Below, one piece after another: positions 1-8,793 of a stretch of DNA of 64,000 nucleotides. A program made the translations under genes and the position numbers. Source of the stretch: Pseudomonas sp. (lineage in GTDB: Bacteria > Pseudomonadota > Gammaproteobacteria > Pseudomonadales > Pseudomonadaceae); the NCBI RefSeq assembly GCF_002796985.1, contig NZ_PEKX01000004.1, forward strand, positions 248,073 to 312,072, given 5' to 3'. Numbering within the stretch: position 1 is the stretch's first letter; each line of letters starts with the position of its first letter. The notes beneath the pieces were generated by a model that did no database searches, was not told the origin of the DNA, and worked only from the letters and a program-made list of their open reading frames with translations.

Positions 1-1
1 G

Positions 2-1450
2 CTCTGGCAGGCCGGCTCGCTGAACCAGAGCGGCTGGGACGGCGCGCTCTATCTCGCGCCGCGCCTGGCGGTGGCGATGGTCATCGCTCTGCTGATGGTG
101 CGCCCGCTGGCGGCGCTGGGGCTGGAGGAAGAAGGCGCAGCCGCGGTGGGTGTGAACCTGCTGCGCACCCGTGTAATGGGCCTGGCCGTCGCCGTGGCGC
201 TGAGCGCGTTCGTCACCAGCGCCGTGGGCATGCTGGCTTTCGTCGGTCTGGCCGCTCCGGCGATTGCCCGCCTGTGCGGGGCGCGCACGCTCAAGCAACG
301 GTTGATCTGGGCGCCGTTGCTGGGTGCCGCACTGCTTTGCGTGGTGGACCAGATCGCCCGCGAGTTGTCGCGCTTCGCCGGGGAAATCCCCGCCGGCATC
401 CTCACCGGCATCTTCAGCGTGCCGCTGCTGCTGTGGCTGCTCAGCCGCCAGCGCAGCGGCGGCATCGTCCCGCGCCCGGCACCGGCCAAGCCGCAGCGGG
501 AGCATCCTTGGCGGCTGATCTTCGGGATGACGGCTGTGCTGGCCCTGCTGACGCTGCCCGCCATCTACTTCGCGGTGGACGCCAATGGCTGGCACTGGGG
601 CGACGCCGGGCTGAGCGACGCCATCCTGCAATGGCGCCTGCCGCGCGTGCTTGGCTCGTTGGCCGCCGGCGCCATGCTTGCCGTGGCCGGCCTGCTGGTG
701 CAGCGCCTGACCGGCAACCCCATGGCGAGCCCGGAAGTGCTCGGCGCCACCTCCGGTTCGGCGATTGCCGTGCTAGTGCTGTTCCTGGTGATGCCGCAGC
801 CGCAGGCCTACATGGTCCCGGCAGCCAGCATCGGCGCACTGCTTACCCTCGGCCTGCTGCTGTGGTTCGCCTGGCGCAAGACCTTCAATGCCGAGCGCCT
901 GCTGCTCACCGGCGTGTGCCTGACCACGCTGTTGCACTCGCTGAGCACGCTGCTGCTGGCCAGCGGCGACCCGCGCATGACCGCGATGATGAGCTGGATG
1001 ACCGGCTCGACCTATCAGGTGGATGTGATCTCGGCGAGTACCGGGCTGGTGGTCGGTGCGCTGATGATTGGCGTCAGCCTGCTGCTGGCTCGCCCGCTGG
1101 ACCTGCTGACGCTGGGCAATGGCACGGCGAGCGCGCTCGGGCTGCGGCTGCGTGCCAGCCACCTGGCGATCCTGCTGACCGCCGCGGTGCTCACCGCCAC
1201 GGCGACCATCATCGTCGGCCCGCTGAGCTTCGTCGGCCTGATCGGCCCGCACATCGCCCGCCACCTCGGCGTGCGCCGCGCCGCGCCGCAGTTGCTGCTG
1301 AGCGCAGTGGCCGGGGCGCTGATCATGGTCGTGGCGGACTGGCTGGGGCGCAACATCGCCTATCCCTGGCCGGTGTCGGCGGGATTGCTGGCGGCGTTCA
1401 TCGGCTGCCCGTACTTCCTCTGGCTGATGCATCGGGAGCGGCGGGGGTGA
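2..1450 (+). CDS. fhuB: FhuB, ferric-hydroxamate ABC transporter permease (5' end outside window)
   Basis: Inner-membrane permease that moves ferric hydroxamate siderophores into the cytoplasm with the FhuD binding protein and FhuC ATPase. The open frame runs in from the left edge (it reads L-W-Q-A-G-S-L from base 2), so the start is missing. About 482 residues remain. FhuB is a fusion of two FecCD-type permease halves of about 660 residues in all; here the end of the first half and the full second half are visible, the second starting near base 508. Family signatures include GMLAFVGLAAPAIAR in the first half and GPLSFVGLIGPHIARH in the second, the latter facing the ATPase. Many hydrophobic segments. 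No fhuC or fhuD follows downstream, so any partner genes must lie to the left. Confidence 0.93.
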   Translation, partial: LWQAGSLNQSGWDGALYLAPRLAVAMVIALLMVRPLAALGLEEEGAAAVGVNLLRTRVMGLAVAVALSAFVTSAVGMLAFVGLAAPAIARLCGARTLKQRLIWAPLLGAALLCVVDQIARELSRFAGEIPAGILTGIFSVPLLLWLLSRQRSGGIVPRPAPAKPQREHPWRLIFGMTAVLALLTLPAIYFAVDANGWHWGDAGLSDAILQWRLPRVLGSLAAGAMLAVAGLLVQRLTGNPMASPEVLGATSGSAIAVLVLFLVMPQPQAYMVPAASIGALLTLGLLLWFAWRKTFNAERLLLTGVCLTTLLHSLSTLLLASGDPRMTAMMSWMTGSTYQVDVISASTGLVVGALMIGVSLLLARPLDLLTLGNGTASALGLRLRASHLAILLTAAVLTATATIIVGPLSFVGLIGPHIARHLGVRRAAPQLLLSAVAGALIMVVADWLGRNIAYPWPVSAGLLAAFIGCPYFLWLMHRERRG

Positions 1451-1614
1451 GCCTGTGCCTGCGATTGCGCGGACGTTGTCCACGGATCGCGGGCATTGGT
1501 TCCGCGCCCTACCGGTCCTGCCGGTGAGCGCGGGACTTATTTTGTGGGAACTGGCCACATCTGCGACCGCCCGAGCGCCGAGCCTTTTCGGACGCAGTTC
1601 GCGACGCGTTCTTC

Positions 1615-1693
1615 GTAGGAGCGAGCTTGCTCGCGAACCGAGTTTCCCCGCCGCTCCAGCGCAGGGAGGGTTCGCGAGCAAGCTCGCTCCTAC
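1615..1693. repeat. REP pair (inverted), GTAGGAGCGAGC family
   Basis: Two copies of a 23-base palindromic REP unit face each other: 1615-1637 (GTAGGAGCGAGCTTGC...) and its reverse complement at 1671-1693, separated by 33 bases. This is the classic Pseudomonas REPIN layout. It lies between the convergent ends of fhuB and catA, which are otherwise separated by about 260 bases with nothing else recognisable. Confidence 0.9.
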
Positions 1694-1714
1694 AGGGTCT
1701 GCATCGCGTGGGAA

Positions 1715-2647
1715 TCAGGCTTCCTGCAACGCGCGGGGTCGGTTGCTGCGGTCTTCTGCGTCGGTAGAAACGGCCTGCTGCAGCTGGAAGTCGAACTCGA
1801 TCTCGGCGAAGCGCCCTTCCACACCGCGGGCATCAGCGGCCGCCGCGTCCTCGACGAAACGCACCTCGCCGATCAGCCCGTCGCGGGTCGCGTAGGCGAA
1901 GTCGTCCCACAGGTACTGGTCGCCCGCGAGGTTGATCTGCGTGGTCAGGTGGCGATGCCCCGGCGCGGAGATGAAGAAGTGGATGTGCGCCGGGCGCTGG
2001 CCGTGGCGACCGAGCTGGTTCAGCAGCTCCTGGGTCGGGCCGTCCGGCGGGCAGCCGTAGCCGCTGGGCAGGATGCTGCGGGCTTTGTAACGGCCTTCCG
2101 CGTCGGTAACGATGCGCCGGCGCAGGTTGAACTCGGATTGGGTGCTGTCGAAGTAGGAGTAGGTCCCGTTGGTGTTCGCGTGCCAGAGATCGACCACGGC
2201 GCCGGCCAGCGGCTTGCCCTGCGGGTCGAACACGCGGCCGGAGAGGAACATTACGGTGCCCGCATCCTTGCCATCGTCCATCCGCGCTTCGCCTTCGGAC
2301 AGCGGTGCGCCGGCCACGTACAGCGGGCCTTCGATGGTACGCGGGGTGCCGCCGCCGATGCCGGCGGCTTCATCCTGGGCATCCAGCAGCAGGTCGAGGT
2401 AGTGCTCGACGCCGAGGCCAGCGACGACCAAGCCGGCTTCCTGGCGGGAGCCGAGACGGTTGAGGTAGTCCACCGCTTTCCAGAACTCGTCGGGGGTGAC
2501 GTTCATGTCTTCGATGAGCTTGGCAGTGTCCTGCAGGATACGCAGGACGAGGTTCTTCACGCGCGGGTTGCCCGCATCGTTCAGGGCGCCGCTGGCTTCT
2601 TCGAAGAACTTCTGGATGTCGGCAGTCTGGGAAATCTTCAGGGTCAC
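1715..2647 (-). CDS. catA: Catechol 1,2-dioxygenase (intradiol, CatA)
   Basis: Cleaves catechol between its hydroxyls to cis,cis-muconate, the entry to the beta-ketoadipate pathway; cytoplasmic non-haem Fe(III) enzyme. 310 residues from a GTG start at 2647, the usual CatA length; GAGG lies seven bases upstream of that GTG and the family N-terminus (TLKISQTADIQ) begins there, so a longer upstream extension is rejected. The four iron ligands are visible: Y163 (NGTYSYFD), Y197 (PSGYGCP), H221 and H223 (RPAHIHFF). The N-terminal dimerisation domain precedes the intradiol fold. It lies 40 bases downstream of a flavin reductase gene on the same strand. No catB, catC or catR is in the window. Hydroxyquinol dioxygenase is an alternative, but the sequence reads like Pseudomonas CatA. 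Confidence 0.92.
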   Translation of the reverse strand: MTLKISQTADIQKFFEEASGALNDAGNPRVKNLVLRILQDTAKLIEDMNVTPDEFWKAVDYLNRLGSRQEAGLVVAGLGVEHYLDLLLDAQDEAAGIGGGTPRTIEGPLYVAGAPLSEGEARMDDGKDAGTVMFLSGRVFDPQGKPLAGAVVDLWHANTNGTYSYFDSTQSEFNLRRRIVTDAEGRYKARSILPSGYGCPPDGPTQELLNQLGRHGQRPAHIHFFISAPGHRHLTTQINLAGDQYLWDDFAYATRDGLIGEVRFVEDAAAADARGVEGRFAEIEFDFQLQQAVSTDAEDRSNRPRALQEA

Positions 2648-2687
2648 GATGCTTACCTCGTTCTTGTTGTTCTGGGGCGACAGAGAC

Positions 2688-3209
2688 TCAGCTCGCGCAG
2701 CGCACGGCCTCACGGTCGACGCGGTGGAACACGCGGTTGAAGTACACCAGGCTGTCCTGGCTCTCGCGCACGGCAACCTTTTCCAGTTCAACGAACATCA
2801 CGGTGTGGGAGCCGACTTCCTTGCAGTCACTGATGCGCCCCTCCAGGCTCACCAGCGCCTGGCGCAGCACCGGCAGGCCGGCGTAGCCGTCGTCCCAGAG
2901 GTCCCAGGCGAAGCGTTCTTCCATGGACACCTTGGTCATCCCGGCAAAATGCTTGGCCAGGTCTTCCTGCTCGCCGCACAGCACGTTGACGCACAGGTGG
3001 CCGTTGCTGCGGAACACGTCATGGGTGGCGCTGCCACGATTGACGCAGACCAGCACGGTGGGCGGCGAGTCGGTGACCGAGCAGACCGCGCTGGCGGTGA
3101 TGCCGCAGCGGCCTTCCGGGCCGTTGGTGGTGATGATGTTCACCGCCGCCGGCAGTTGCGCCATGGCGTTGCGGAAGTCGATCTGGGTCTGGCTGAGGGT
3201 GTTGGCCAT
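2688..3209 (-). CDS. Flavin reductase (HpaC/RutF-like), likely two-component monooxygenase partner
   Basis: Predicted NAD(P)H:flavin oxidoreductase of the flavin-reductase-like split-barrel family, 173 residues, which supplies reduced FAD or FMN to a partner oxygenase. Seen: the typical N-terminal FRNAMAQLPAAVNIIT, the flavin-binding GITASAVCSVTDSPP segment, and GSHTVMFVELE near the C-terminus. ATG at 3209 has GGAG seven bases upstream. It is the first gene of a pair with catA 40 bases downstream, which suggests that it reduces flavin for an aromatic hydroxylase that feeds catechol. No oxygenase subunit lies nearby, so the partner is unknown. Confidence 0.85.
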   Translation of the reverse strand: MANTLSQTQIDFRNAMAQLPAAVNIITTNGPEGRCGITASAVCSVTDSPPTVLVCVNRGSATHDVFRSNGHLCVNVLCGEQEDLAKHFAGMTKVSMEERFAWDLWDDGYAGLPVLRQALVSLEGRISDCKEVGSHTVMFVELEKVAVRESQDSLVYFNRVFHRVDREAVRCAS

Positions 3210-3489
3210 TTCTTCGCTCCTATGTTCTGGAGTGCATGTGCTGAGGTGGCCGGCACGCCCGGCCTTTCTTGTATGGGGCCAGCGTAGGGCAGCTCGCAGA
3301 GGCGTTATATTCAGACGATCACCACGCCAGAGGGTGATGGCCGCTAGTCATGTAGGTGGTTTCTTTATCGTCAGCATCAGCGAGTATGGGTATGCTCCGG
3401 GCCATGCCATTGCGGCGACCGGGGGAACGCCCGGCGTACGCGGCCTACGTGCAGCTCTACAACGATAAAAAAAGAAAGTGGCAAGCCTG

Positions 3490-4116
3490 ATGGAAGCTCG
3501 AAAACCCGTGGTCTACATCGTCGACGACGATAAGGACCTGCGCACCTCCCTCGCCTGGCTGCTCGAATCGGTCAGCATCGAATCGCTGTGTTTCGGCGGC
3601 GCCGAGGAGTTCCTGCGCGAATACGACCCCAAGCTCCCCGCCTGCCTGGTGCTCGACGTGCGCATGCCCGAGACCAGCGGCTTCCAGCTGCAGGAGATGC
3701 TCAACGGCAAGGGCATCAACCTGCCGACCATCTTCGTCACCGCCCACGGCGATATCCCGATGTCGGTGAAGGCGATGAAGAACGGCGCGCTGGATTTCGT
3801 CGAGAAGCCCTACAACCCGCAGCAGATGCTCGATCGCATCCAGGCGGCGCTGAAAAGCGCGGTGCAGGTGCACGCGGGCCAGGAGCAGAAGCAGAACCTG
3901 CAGCACAAGCTCGACCTGCTTACCGGGCGGGAACGGGAAGTCCTGATGATGGTGGTGGACGGCAAGGCCAGCAAGATCATCGCCCGCGAGCTGAACATCA
4001 GCGTCAAGACGGTCGATGTGCACCGCACCAAGATCAAGGAAAAGATGGGCGTGAGCAGCATCGCCATGCTGGTGCGCGAAGTGCTCAACGTGCCGGTGGA
4101 AGAGTCGCGCCCCTGA
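3490..4116 (+). CDS. FixJ/NarL-type response regulator (receiver + LuxR HTH)
   Basis: Two-domain transcriptional regulator, 208 residues from ATG 3490 (an upstream in-frame GTG at 3478 is possible; neither has a strong ribosome site). The receiver domain (about 6-120) shows acidic residues VDDDKD, the phospho-acceptor D56 in LVLDVRMP, T84 in FVTAHGD and K106 in VEKPY. A LuxR-type HTH occupies about 140-200, beginning LTGREREVLMM and containing the recognition helix ISVKTVDVHRTKI. No histidine kinase is next to it, so its signal is unknown. It is divergent from the flavin reductase-catA pair, with 280 bases between, so it could control it, but FixJ-like regulators act on many pathways. Confidence 0.88.
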   Translation: MEARKPVVYIVDDDKDLRTSLAWLLESVSIESLCFGGAEEFLREYDPKLPACLVLDVRMPETSGFQLQEMLNGKGINLPTIFVTAHGDIPMSVKAMKNGALDFVEKPYNPQQMLDRIQAALKSAVQVHAGQEQKQNLQHKLDLLTGREREVLMMVVDGKASKIIARELNISVKTVDVHRTKIKEKMGVSSIAMLVREVLNVPVEESRP

Positions 4117-4135
4117 GCGGGGCGCGTTCCTTTTC
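4107..4135 (+). terminator. Hairpin terminator after the response regulator
   Basis: Perfect 7-bp stem GCGCCCC / GGGGCGC (4107-4113 and 4119-4125) overlapping the stop codon, then GTTCCTTTT. It sits between convergent genes. Confidence 0.7.
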
Positions 4136-4153
4136 GGTCAATCAATCTGTCGG

Positions 4154-5143
4154 TCAGTCGACGCGCTCGCCGCACAGGTCGAGGGCGAACAGGCGCTCCA
4201 CGTCCGCAGCCGGCAGGCCGCAACCGAGCAGGCTGAACAGCTTGCCCAGCGCCGCTTCGCGGGTCATGCCGCCACCGGACACCAGCCCGGCGTCGCGCAG
4301 GCGGCTGCCGGCGGCGTAGACATCGAAAGCCACATGCCCTTGCGGGCACTGGCTGATTGCCGCCAGCACCACGCCGCGAGCGCGGGCCTCGCGCAGCGCG
4401 GCCAGCAGGTCTTCGTTGTCCGAAGGGCCCGTGCCACTGCCAAAGCATTCCAGCAGCAGCGCCTGAACGCCGCTACCCAGCAGCGCGCGCAGGTGCTCGG
4501 CGCGCAGGCCGGGGAACAGCGGCAGCACCGCGAGGTTCACCGGCTGGCGCGGCTGGCGGTAACCCAGCTCGGCGGGCAGCGATTCCGCGCGCTCGCCATT
4601 ACGCTCGCGCGGTAGCACGGCGAAAGCATCGAAAGCGTCGCTGCGCAGCTTGGTAACGCGGGCGCCATGCATCAGCCCGCCATTGAAATACAGCCAGACG
4701 CCCGGCTCGACGCCGGCTTCCAGCGCCTTCAGTGCACCCAGCAGGTTGCCCGGCGCATCGCTGCCCGGCGCGCCCATGGGCTGCATGGAGCCGGTCAGCA
4801 CCACGGGAACGTCCAGGCCCAGCAGCAGGAACGACAGCGCGGCGGCGCTGTAGGCCAGGGTGTCGGTGCCGTGCAGCACCAGAACGCCGTCATGACCGCC
4901 CTGCTCCACCGCATTGACGATGGCGTCGCGCATGGCCAGCCAGTTGGCCTGGGTCATGTTGGCGCTGTCGAGCAGCGGCGCCAGTTCGGCGAAGGCCCAG
5001 TCGAGGCGAATCTCGCCGTGGCCCTGCAGTTGTTCGCGCATGCGCGCTTCGAATCCGCCAGCCGGCGCCAGGCCTTCGGCGGTCTGCAGCATGCCGATGG
5101 TGCCGCCGGTATAGAGGACGAAGAGGTTCTTCACGCGACGCAT
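4154..5143 (-). CDS. ansA: Type I (cytosolic) L-asparaginase
   Basis: Hydrolyses L-asparagine to aspartate and ammonia in the cytoplasm. 329 residues with no signal peptide. The N-terminal nucleophile motif YTGGTIG (T12) and the second active-site loop HGTDTLAYSA (about 91-100) are both present, as is GSMQPMGAPGSDAPGNL. Length and motifs fit the AnsA-type enzyme rather than the periplasmic AnsB form. The gene follows the sodium:alanine-type symporter gene on the same strand, with a strong hairpin between, so import and use of an amino acid may be linked. Confidence 0.9.
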   Translation of the reverse strand: MRRVKNLFVLYTGGTIGMLQTAEGLAPAGGFEARMREQLQGHGEIRLDWAFAELAPLLDSANMTQANWLAMRDAIVNAVEQGGHDGVLVLHGTDTLAYSAAALSFLLLGLDVPVVLTGSMQPMGAPGSDAPGNLLGALKALEAGVEPGVWLYFNGGLMHGARVTKLRSDAFDAFAVLPRERNGERAESLPAELGYRQPRQPVNLAVLPLFPGLRAEHLRALLGSGVQALLLECFGSGTGPSDNEDLLAALREARARGVVLAAISQCPQGHVAFDVYAAGSRLRDAGLVSGGGMTREAALGKLFSLLGCGLPAADVERLFALDLCGERVD

Positions 5144-5178
5144 GCCAGTGCTCTTGTAGGAAAGTTCACAGGATAAAC

Positions 5179-5208
5179 CGCGAGGCCGGGAGAAGTCCCG
5201 GCCTCGCG
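5179..5208 (-). terminator. Strong hairpin between symporter gene and ansA
   Basis: 13-bp perfect stem CGCGAGGCCGGGA / TCCCGGCCTCGCG with a 4-base loop. On the minus strand it is followed only by GTTTATCC, so it may be a weak terminator or an attenuator/processing site rather than a full stop. Confidence 0.55.
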
Positions 5209-5248
5209 TGTCAGACCTTGGTCCGAGGTGGACTAGGTCAGAGGTGGA

Positions 5249-6691
5249 TCAGCCCTGAGCCGGCAGGCTGCCGTGGGCCGGCGCGGTGGCATTGATCTTG
5301 TGGGCGTCACGCCAGGCATCGTGGTCGATGTCCAGGTCGGCGAACTTGGCGGCGTCGAACACCGGGCGCTCGATGCCGGCAGCACGCTGCTCGTCGTAGT
5401 CGCGCATCACGCGCAGGCCGGTCTTGATCAGCATCGCCAGGGCGACCAGGTTGACGAAGGCCAGGCAGGTCATGGTGATGTCAGCGAAGGCGAACACGGT
5501 GCCCAGGTTCTGCATCGAGCCCCAGAGGATCAGGCCCAGCACCAGCACACGGAAGGCGATCAGCGCGGAACGGCTGCGGCCGACGATGAACTGCAGGGCG
5601 TTCTCGCCGAGGTAGTAGTTGTAGGTGATGCAGGTGAACACGAACAGCGACAGCGCGACGCTGACGAAGATGCGGCCCCAGTCACCGACCACGGCGGCCA
5701 GCGAGTTCTGCGTCAGGGTGATGCCGTCGCCTTCGAAGCCGGGGGTGTAGAAGCCCGAGAGCAGGATCAGCAGCGCGGTGCAGGTGCAGATGACGAAGGT
5801 ATCGAGGAACACGCTGAACGCCTGGACCACGCCCTGCGACGCCGGGTGACGCACGGCAGCGACGGCGGCCACGTTCGGCGCACTGCCCAGGCCGGCTTCG
5901 TTGGCGAACACGCCACGTTTCACGCCCATCACGATGGCCGCGCCCAGCAGGCCGGCGAAGGCCGGTTCCAGGCCGAAGGCGCTCTTGACGATGGTGGTCA
6001 GCATGCCCGGTACCAGTTCGATCTGGGTGACGATCACGTACAGGGTCACGGCGATGTAGGCCAGGGTCTTGACCGGCACCAGCAGGTCGGAGACCGAGGC
6101 AATGCGCTGGATGCCGCCGAAGAACACGATGGCCAGCAGCACGGCCAGGGCGATGCCCGAGTACAGCACCGGGATGTCGAAGGCGTTCTGCAGCGAGTGG
6201 GTCACGGTGAAGGCTTGCAGGCCGTTGAAGGCGAAACCGTAGGTGACCAGCAGCAGGACCGCGAAGGTCATGGCCATCCAGCGCAGCTTCAGGCCGTGCT
6301 GGATGTAGTAGGCCGGGCCGCCACGGTACAGGCCGTTGCCGTCACTGCGCTTGTAGACCTGGGCCAGGGTGCACTCGAAGAAGCTGCTGGACATGCCCAC
6401 CAGCGCGGTGACCCACATCCAGAACACGGCGCCAGGGCCGCCCAGGGTCACGGCGATGCCGACACCGGCGATGTTACCGGCGCCCACGCGACCGGCCAGC
6501 GACAGCATCAGGGCCTGGAACGAACTCAGCTGGCCAGCCTGGCCGCGGATCGACTCCTTGAACACGCCGAACATGTGGCCGAAGTGGCGGAACTGGACGA
6601 AACGGGAACGGATGGTGAAATAGGTACCGAGTCCGACGATAAGGACGATGAGGACTTTTCCGGAGAGGAAATCGTTGATCGCGTCGAGCAT
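5249..6691 (-). CDS. Sodium:alanine symporter family (AGCS) amino-acid transporter
   Basis: Inner-membrane Na+-coupled uptake carrier for alanine, glycine or a related small amino acid. 480 residues with about ten to eleven hydrophobic segments. Family signatures visible: GRVGAGNIAGVGIAVTLGGPG (about 67-87), GGPAYYIQHGLKLRW, and GVKRGVFANEAGLGSAPN (about 258-275), the AGCS hallmark. The hydrophilic C-terminus (about 435-480) is cytoplasmic. A divergently transcribed HTH regulator starts 168 bases upstream and asparaginase lies downstream. The exact substrate cannot be told from sequence; the ansA neighbour leaves asparagine or alanine open. Confidence 0.92.
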   Translation of the reverse strand: MLDAINDFLSGKVLIVLIVGLGTYFTIRSRFVQFRHFGHMFGVFKESIRGQAGQLSSFQALMLSLAGRVGAGNIAGVGIAVTLGGPGAVFWMWVTALVGMSSSFFECTLAQVYKRSDGNGLYRGGPAYYIQHGLKLRWMAMTFAVLLLVTYGFAFNGLQAFTVTHSLQNAFDIPVLYSGIALAVLLAIVFFGGIQRIASVSDLLVPVKTLAYIAVTLYVIVTQIELVPGMLTTIVKSAFGLEPAFAGLLGAAIVMGVKRGVFANEAGLGSAPNVAAVAAVRHPASQGVVQAFSVFLDTFVICTCTALLILLSGFYTPGFEGDGITLTQNSLAAVVGDWGRIFVSVALSLFVFTCITYNYYLGENALQFIVGRSRSALIAFRVLVLGLILWGSMQNLGTVFAFADITMTCLAFVNLVALAMLIKTGLRVMRDYDEQRAAGIERPVFDAAKFADLDIDHDAWRDAHKINATAPAHGSLPAQG

Positions 6692-6859
6692 GTGCTGGGG
6701 CCTCGATTGTTATTGTGGGAGCACGGACCGGGGGCTGGCCCGCTCACTGGGGGCGCATGGTTGCTCCCGAAGCGTCCCGAAACAATTTCGCGGCTTGCTA
6801 CGAATTGATGCGACCTGACGCTATACTGGCGCCAGTCGCATCACTTGGACCTGGCACGA

Positions 6860-7678
6860 ATGTCCGAAAATCTCGGCCCCAACCTCAAGCTGCTTTGCGC
6901 CCACTACCGCTCTATCTCGGAGGTCTGTCGCAAGCTGGCAATCAACCGCGCGCAGTTCAACAAGTACCTTGGCGGGCAGAGCCAGCCGACGGCGTACAAC
7001 CTGAAGCGCATCGGCGACTTCTTCGGCGTCGAGGATTACGAGCTGCAACTGCCGCCGGAGCAGTTCGCCCGCCTGATCGGTGCGCGCGGCACTTCGCCGA
7101 CCAACGTACAGCGCGACGACCCGCTGCTGGAGATGCTCCGCCCGCTGCGCGACCACGCGGGCAACCTGTCGCGCTACTGCGGCTACTACTTCGAGTATTC
7201 CAACTGCATGTCGGTGCCCGGCTCGATCCTGCTCTCGCTGGTGCACCTGTACGAGCAGGACGGCAACTTCCTCTTCGAGCGCCAGGAACGCCAGGAGCGC
7301 TCCAGCAGCACCGATGTGCAGGCCGAGGACTGGGTGCGCTGCCGCTACCTGGGCGCGGCCTTCCAGTTGCAGGACCGGGTGTTCCTGATGGACTACGAGT
7401 CGCTCACCGTCAACGAGATGAGCCAGACCATCCTCATCCCCAGCTTCAAGAGCCGCATCACCCGCCTGAACGGCCTGAAGACCGGCGTCTCCAGCGGCGA
7501 CCGCCGCACCCCGGCGTGCACCCGCGTGGTCTGGGAATACCTGGGCCCGGAGATCAACCGGATCAACGCCTACCGCCAGGTGAAGCTGTACCAGCCGGAC
7601 GATCCGCGCATCGATGACGACGTGCGCCAGCGCCTGCAGGTCGGGCCGATCCGCCATGGGCTGTTCGAAATCGAATAA
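6860..7678 (+). CDS. HTH (XRE-like) transcriptional regulator, divergent from the AGCS gene
   Basis: 272 residues from ATG 6860; the open frame could begin at TTG 6845, but SENLGPNLKLLC is the natural start. The N-terminal 60 residues form a Cro/CI-like helix-turn-helix (SISEVCRKLAINRAQFNKYLGGQSQP), followed by a long non-repeat C-terminal domain rich in aromatic and charged residues that may bind a ligand. No known ligand domain is recognised. Its position back-to-back with the AGCS symporter gene makes control of that transporter (and perhaps ansA) the simplest inference. Confidence 0.8.
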   Translation: MSENLGPNLKLLCAHYRSISEVCRKLAINRAQFNKYLGGQSQPTAYNLKRIGDFFGVEDYELQLPPEQFARLIGARGTSPTNVQRDDPLLEMLRPLRDHAGNLSRYCGYYFEYSNCMSVPGSILLSLVHLYEQDGNFLFERQERQERSSSTDVQAEDWVRCRYLGAAFQLQDRVFLMDYESLTVNEMSQTILIPSFKSRITRLNGLKTGVSSGDRRTPACTRVVWEYLGPEINRINAYRQVKLYQPDDPRIDDDVRQRLQVGPIRHGLFEIE

Positions 7679-7742
7679 CGCCGGCTTTTCGTAGGAGATT
7701 CGATGCCTACCCCAGCGCCGGTCTCGCCGACGGGCCTCCAAC

Positions 7743-7826
7743 GTAGGATGTGGTGGAGTGCAGCGCTACCCATGCTGTCGGTGCCCGGAATCGATGGGTA
7801 TCGCTTCGCTCCACGCCATCCTGCGA
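7743..7826. repeat. Imperfect long inverted repeat (GTAGGATG type)
   Basis: Arms of roughly 30 bases, GTAGGATGTGGTGGAGTG... and ...CGCTCCACGCCATCCTGC, pair imperfectly around a short centre that includes the complementary words ACCCAT and ATGGGT. It lies between the convergent ends of the HTH regulator and the DMT transporter. The same GTAGGATGG word occurs in the perfect palindrome at 61656-61687, so this is a further dispersed repeat family. Confidence 0.7.
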
Positions 7827-7908
7827 CGTGTTTCTCCTGACATTTCCGTGAAAGGCGACACCCTTCAATCAAACGCCGCAAACGCCTCCAGCTCGTGTAG
7901 TGCGCAGG

Positions 7909-8793
7909 CTACTTCCTCCGGCTCTGCAACCACGCCGCCGCCAGCCCGCTGCCGCAGATCACCGCGATACCCAGCAGCGCCGACGGCTCCGGCGTATGGC
8001 CGAAGATCACCAAACCCAGCAGCCCGGCGAAGACGATCTGGCAGTAGCTGAACGGCGCCAGCAGCGCCGGCGCGGCATGCTTGAAGGCCTGGGTGAGGAA
8101 CAGGTGTGCGGTCATCCCGCAGGTGCCCAGGGCCAGCATCATCAGCCCGTGGACCAACCCCGGCCATTGCCAGAAGAACGGCACCAGCGCGCTGACGATC
8201 AGGGTGTTGCACAACCCGGCGAAGAAGTTGCTGGTGGTCGGGCTGTCCACCTGGCTGAGATTGCGCGTCAGCAACTGATAGAAGCTGAAGCACAGCGCCG
8301 AGCCGAACGGCAGCAACACCGCCGGGGTGAACAGGTCACCGCCGGGGTGGACGATGATCAGCACCCCGACGAACCCCACCAGCACCGCCGCCCACTGGCC
8401 GCCGCTGACGCGCTCCCCCAGCAGTGGCACCGACAGTGCAGTCACCAGCAACGGCGCCAGGAAGTTCACCGAAGTCGCCTCGGCCAGCGGGATGTACTGC
8501 AGGCCCGTGGTGAACAGGAAGCTGGTCCCCAGCAAACACAATGCCCGCGCCGTCTGCAGGAACGGGTGGCGAGTACGCAGCACGGCCAGGCCGGCGCGCG
8601 GCAGGAAGATGCCCGCCATCAGCAGCGTGTGCACCACATAGCGGGCCCACACCACCATGACGATGGGATAGATGCTCGCCAGGTACTTGGACAGCGCGTC
8701 ATGGCTGGAGAACAGGAAGGTCGCCAGGACGATGAGCAGGATGCCCTTGAAGGGCTGGTGGACGCCGGACAACGGCGATTGGCTGGTACTCAT
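7909..8793 (-). CDS. EamA/DMT family membrane exporter
   Basis: Drug/metabolite-transporter superfamily protein of 294 residues with ten predicted membrane helices arranged as two EamA repeats, the usual layout. Seen: GILLIVLATFLFSSHDALSKYL at helix 1, PLAEATSVNFLAPL in repeat one (the conserved A-x-x-x-x-x-x-P region) and the matching ALLAPFSYCQIVFAGLLG in repeat two. Such proteins export amino acids or other small metabolites, or riboflavin. Substrate not predictable. It stands alone, with no regulator next to it. Confidence 0.85.
   Translation of the reverse strand: MSTSQSPLSGVHQPFKGILLIVLATFLFSSHDALSKYLASIYPIVMVVWARYVVHTLLMAGIFLPRAGLAVLRTRHPFLQTARALCLLGTSFLFTTGLQYIPLAEATSVNFLAPLLVTALSVPLLGERVSGGQWAAVLVGFVGVLIIVHPGGDLFTPAVLLPFGSALCFSFYQLLTRNLSQVDSPTTSNFFAGLCNTLIVSALVPFFWQWPGLVHGLMMLALGTCGMTAHLFLTQAFKHAAPALLAPFSYCQIVFAGLLGLVIFGHTPEPSALLGIAVICGSGLAAAWLQSRRK

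Noticed and set aside
2648..2791. CatA start at 2791
   Set aside because: Extra residues are low-complexity and lie in the flavin reductase gene; family start and ribosome site are at GTG 2647.
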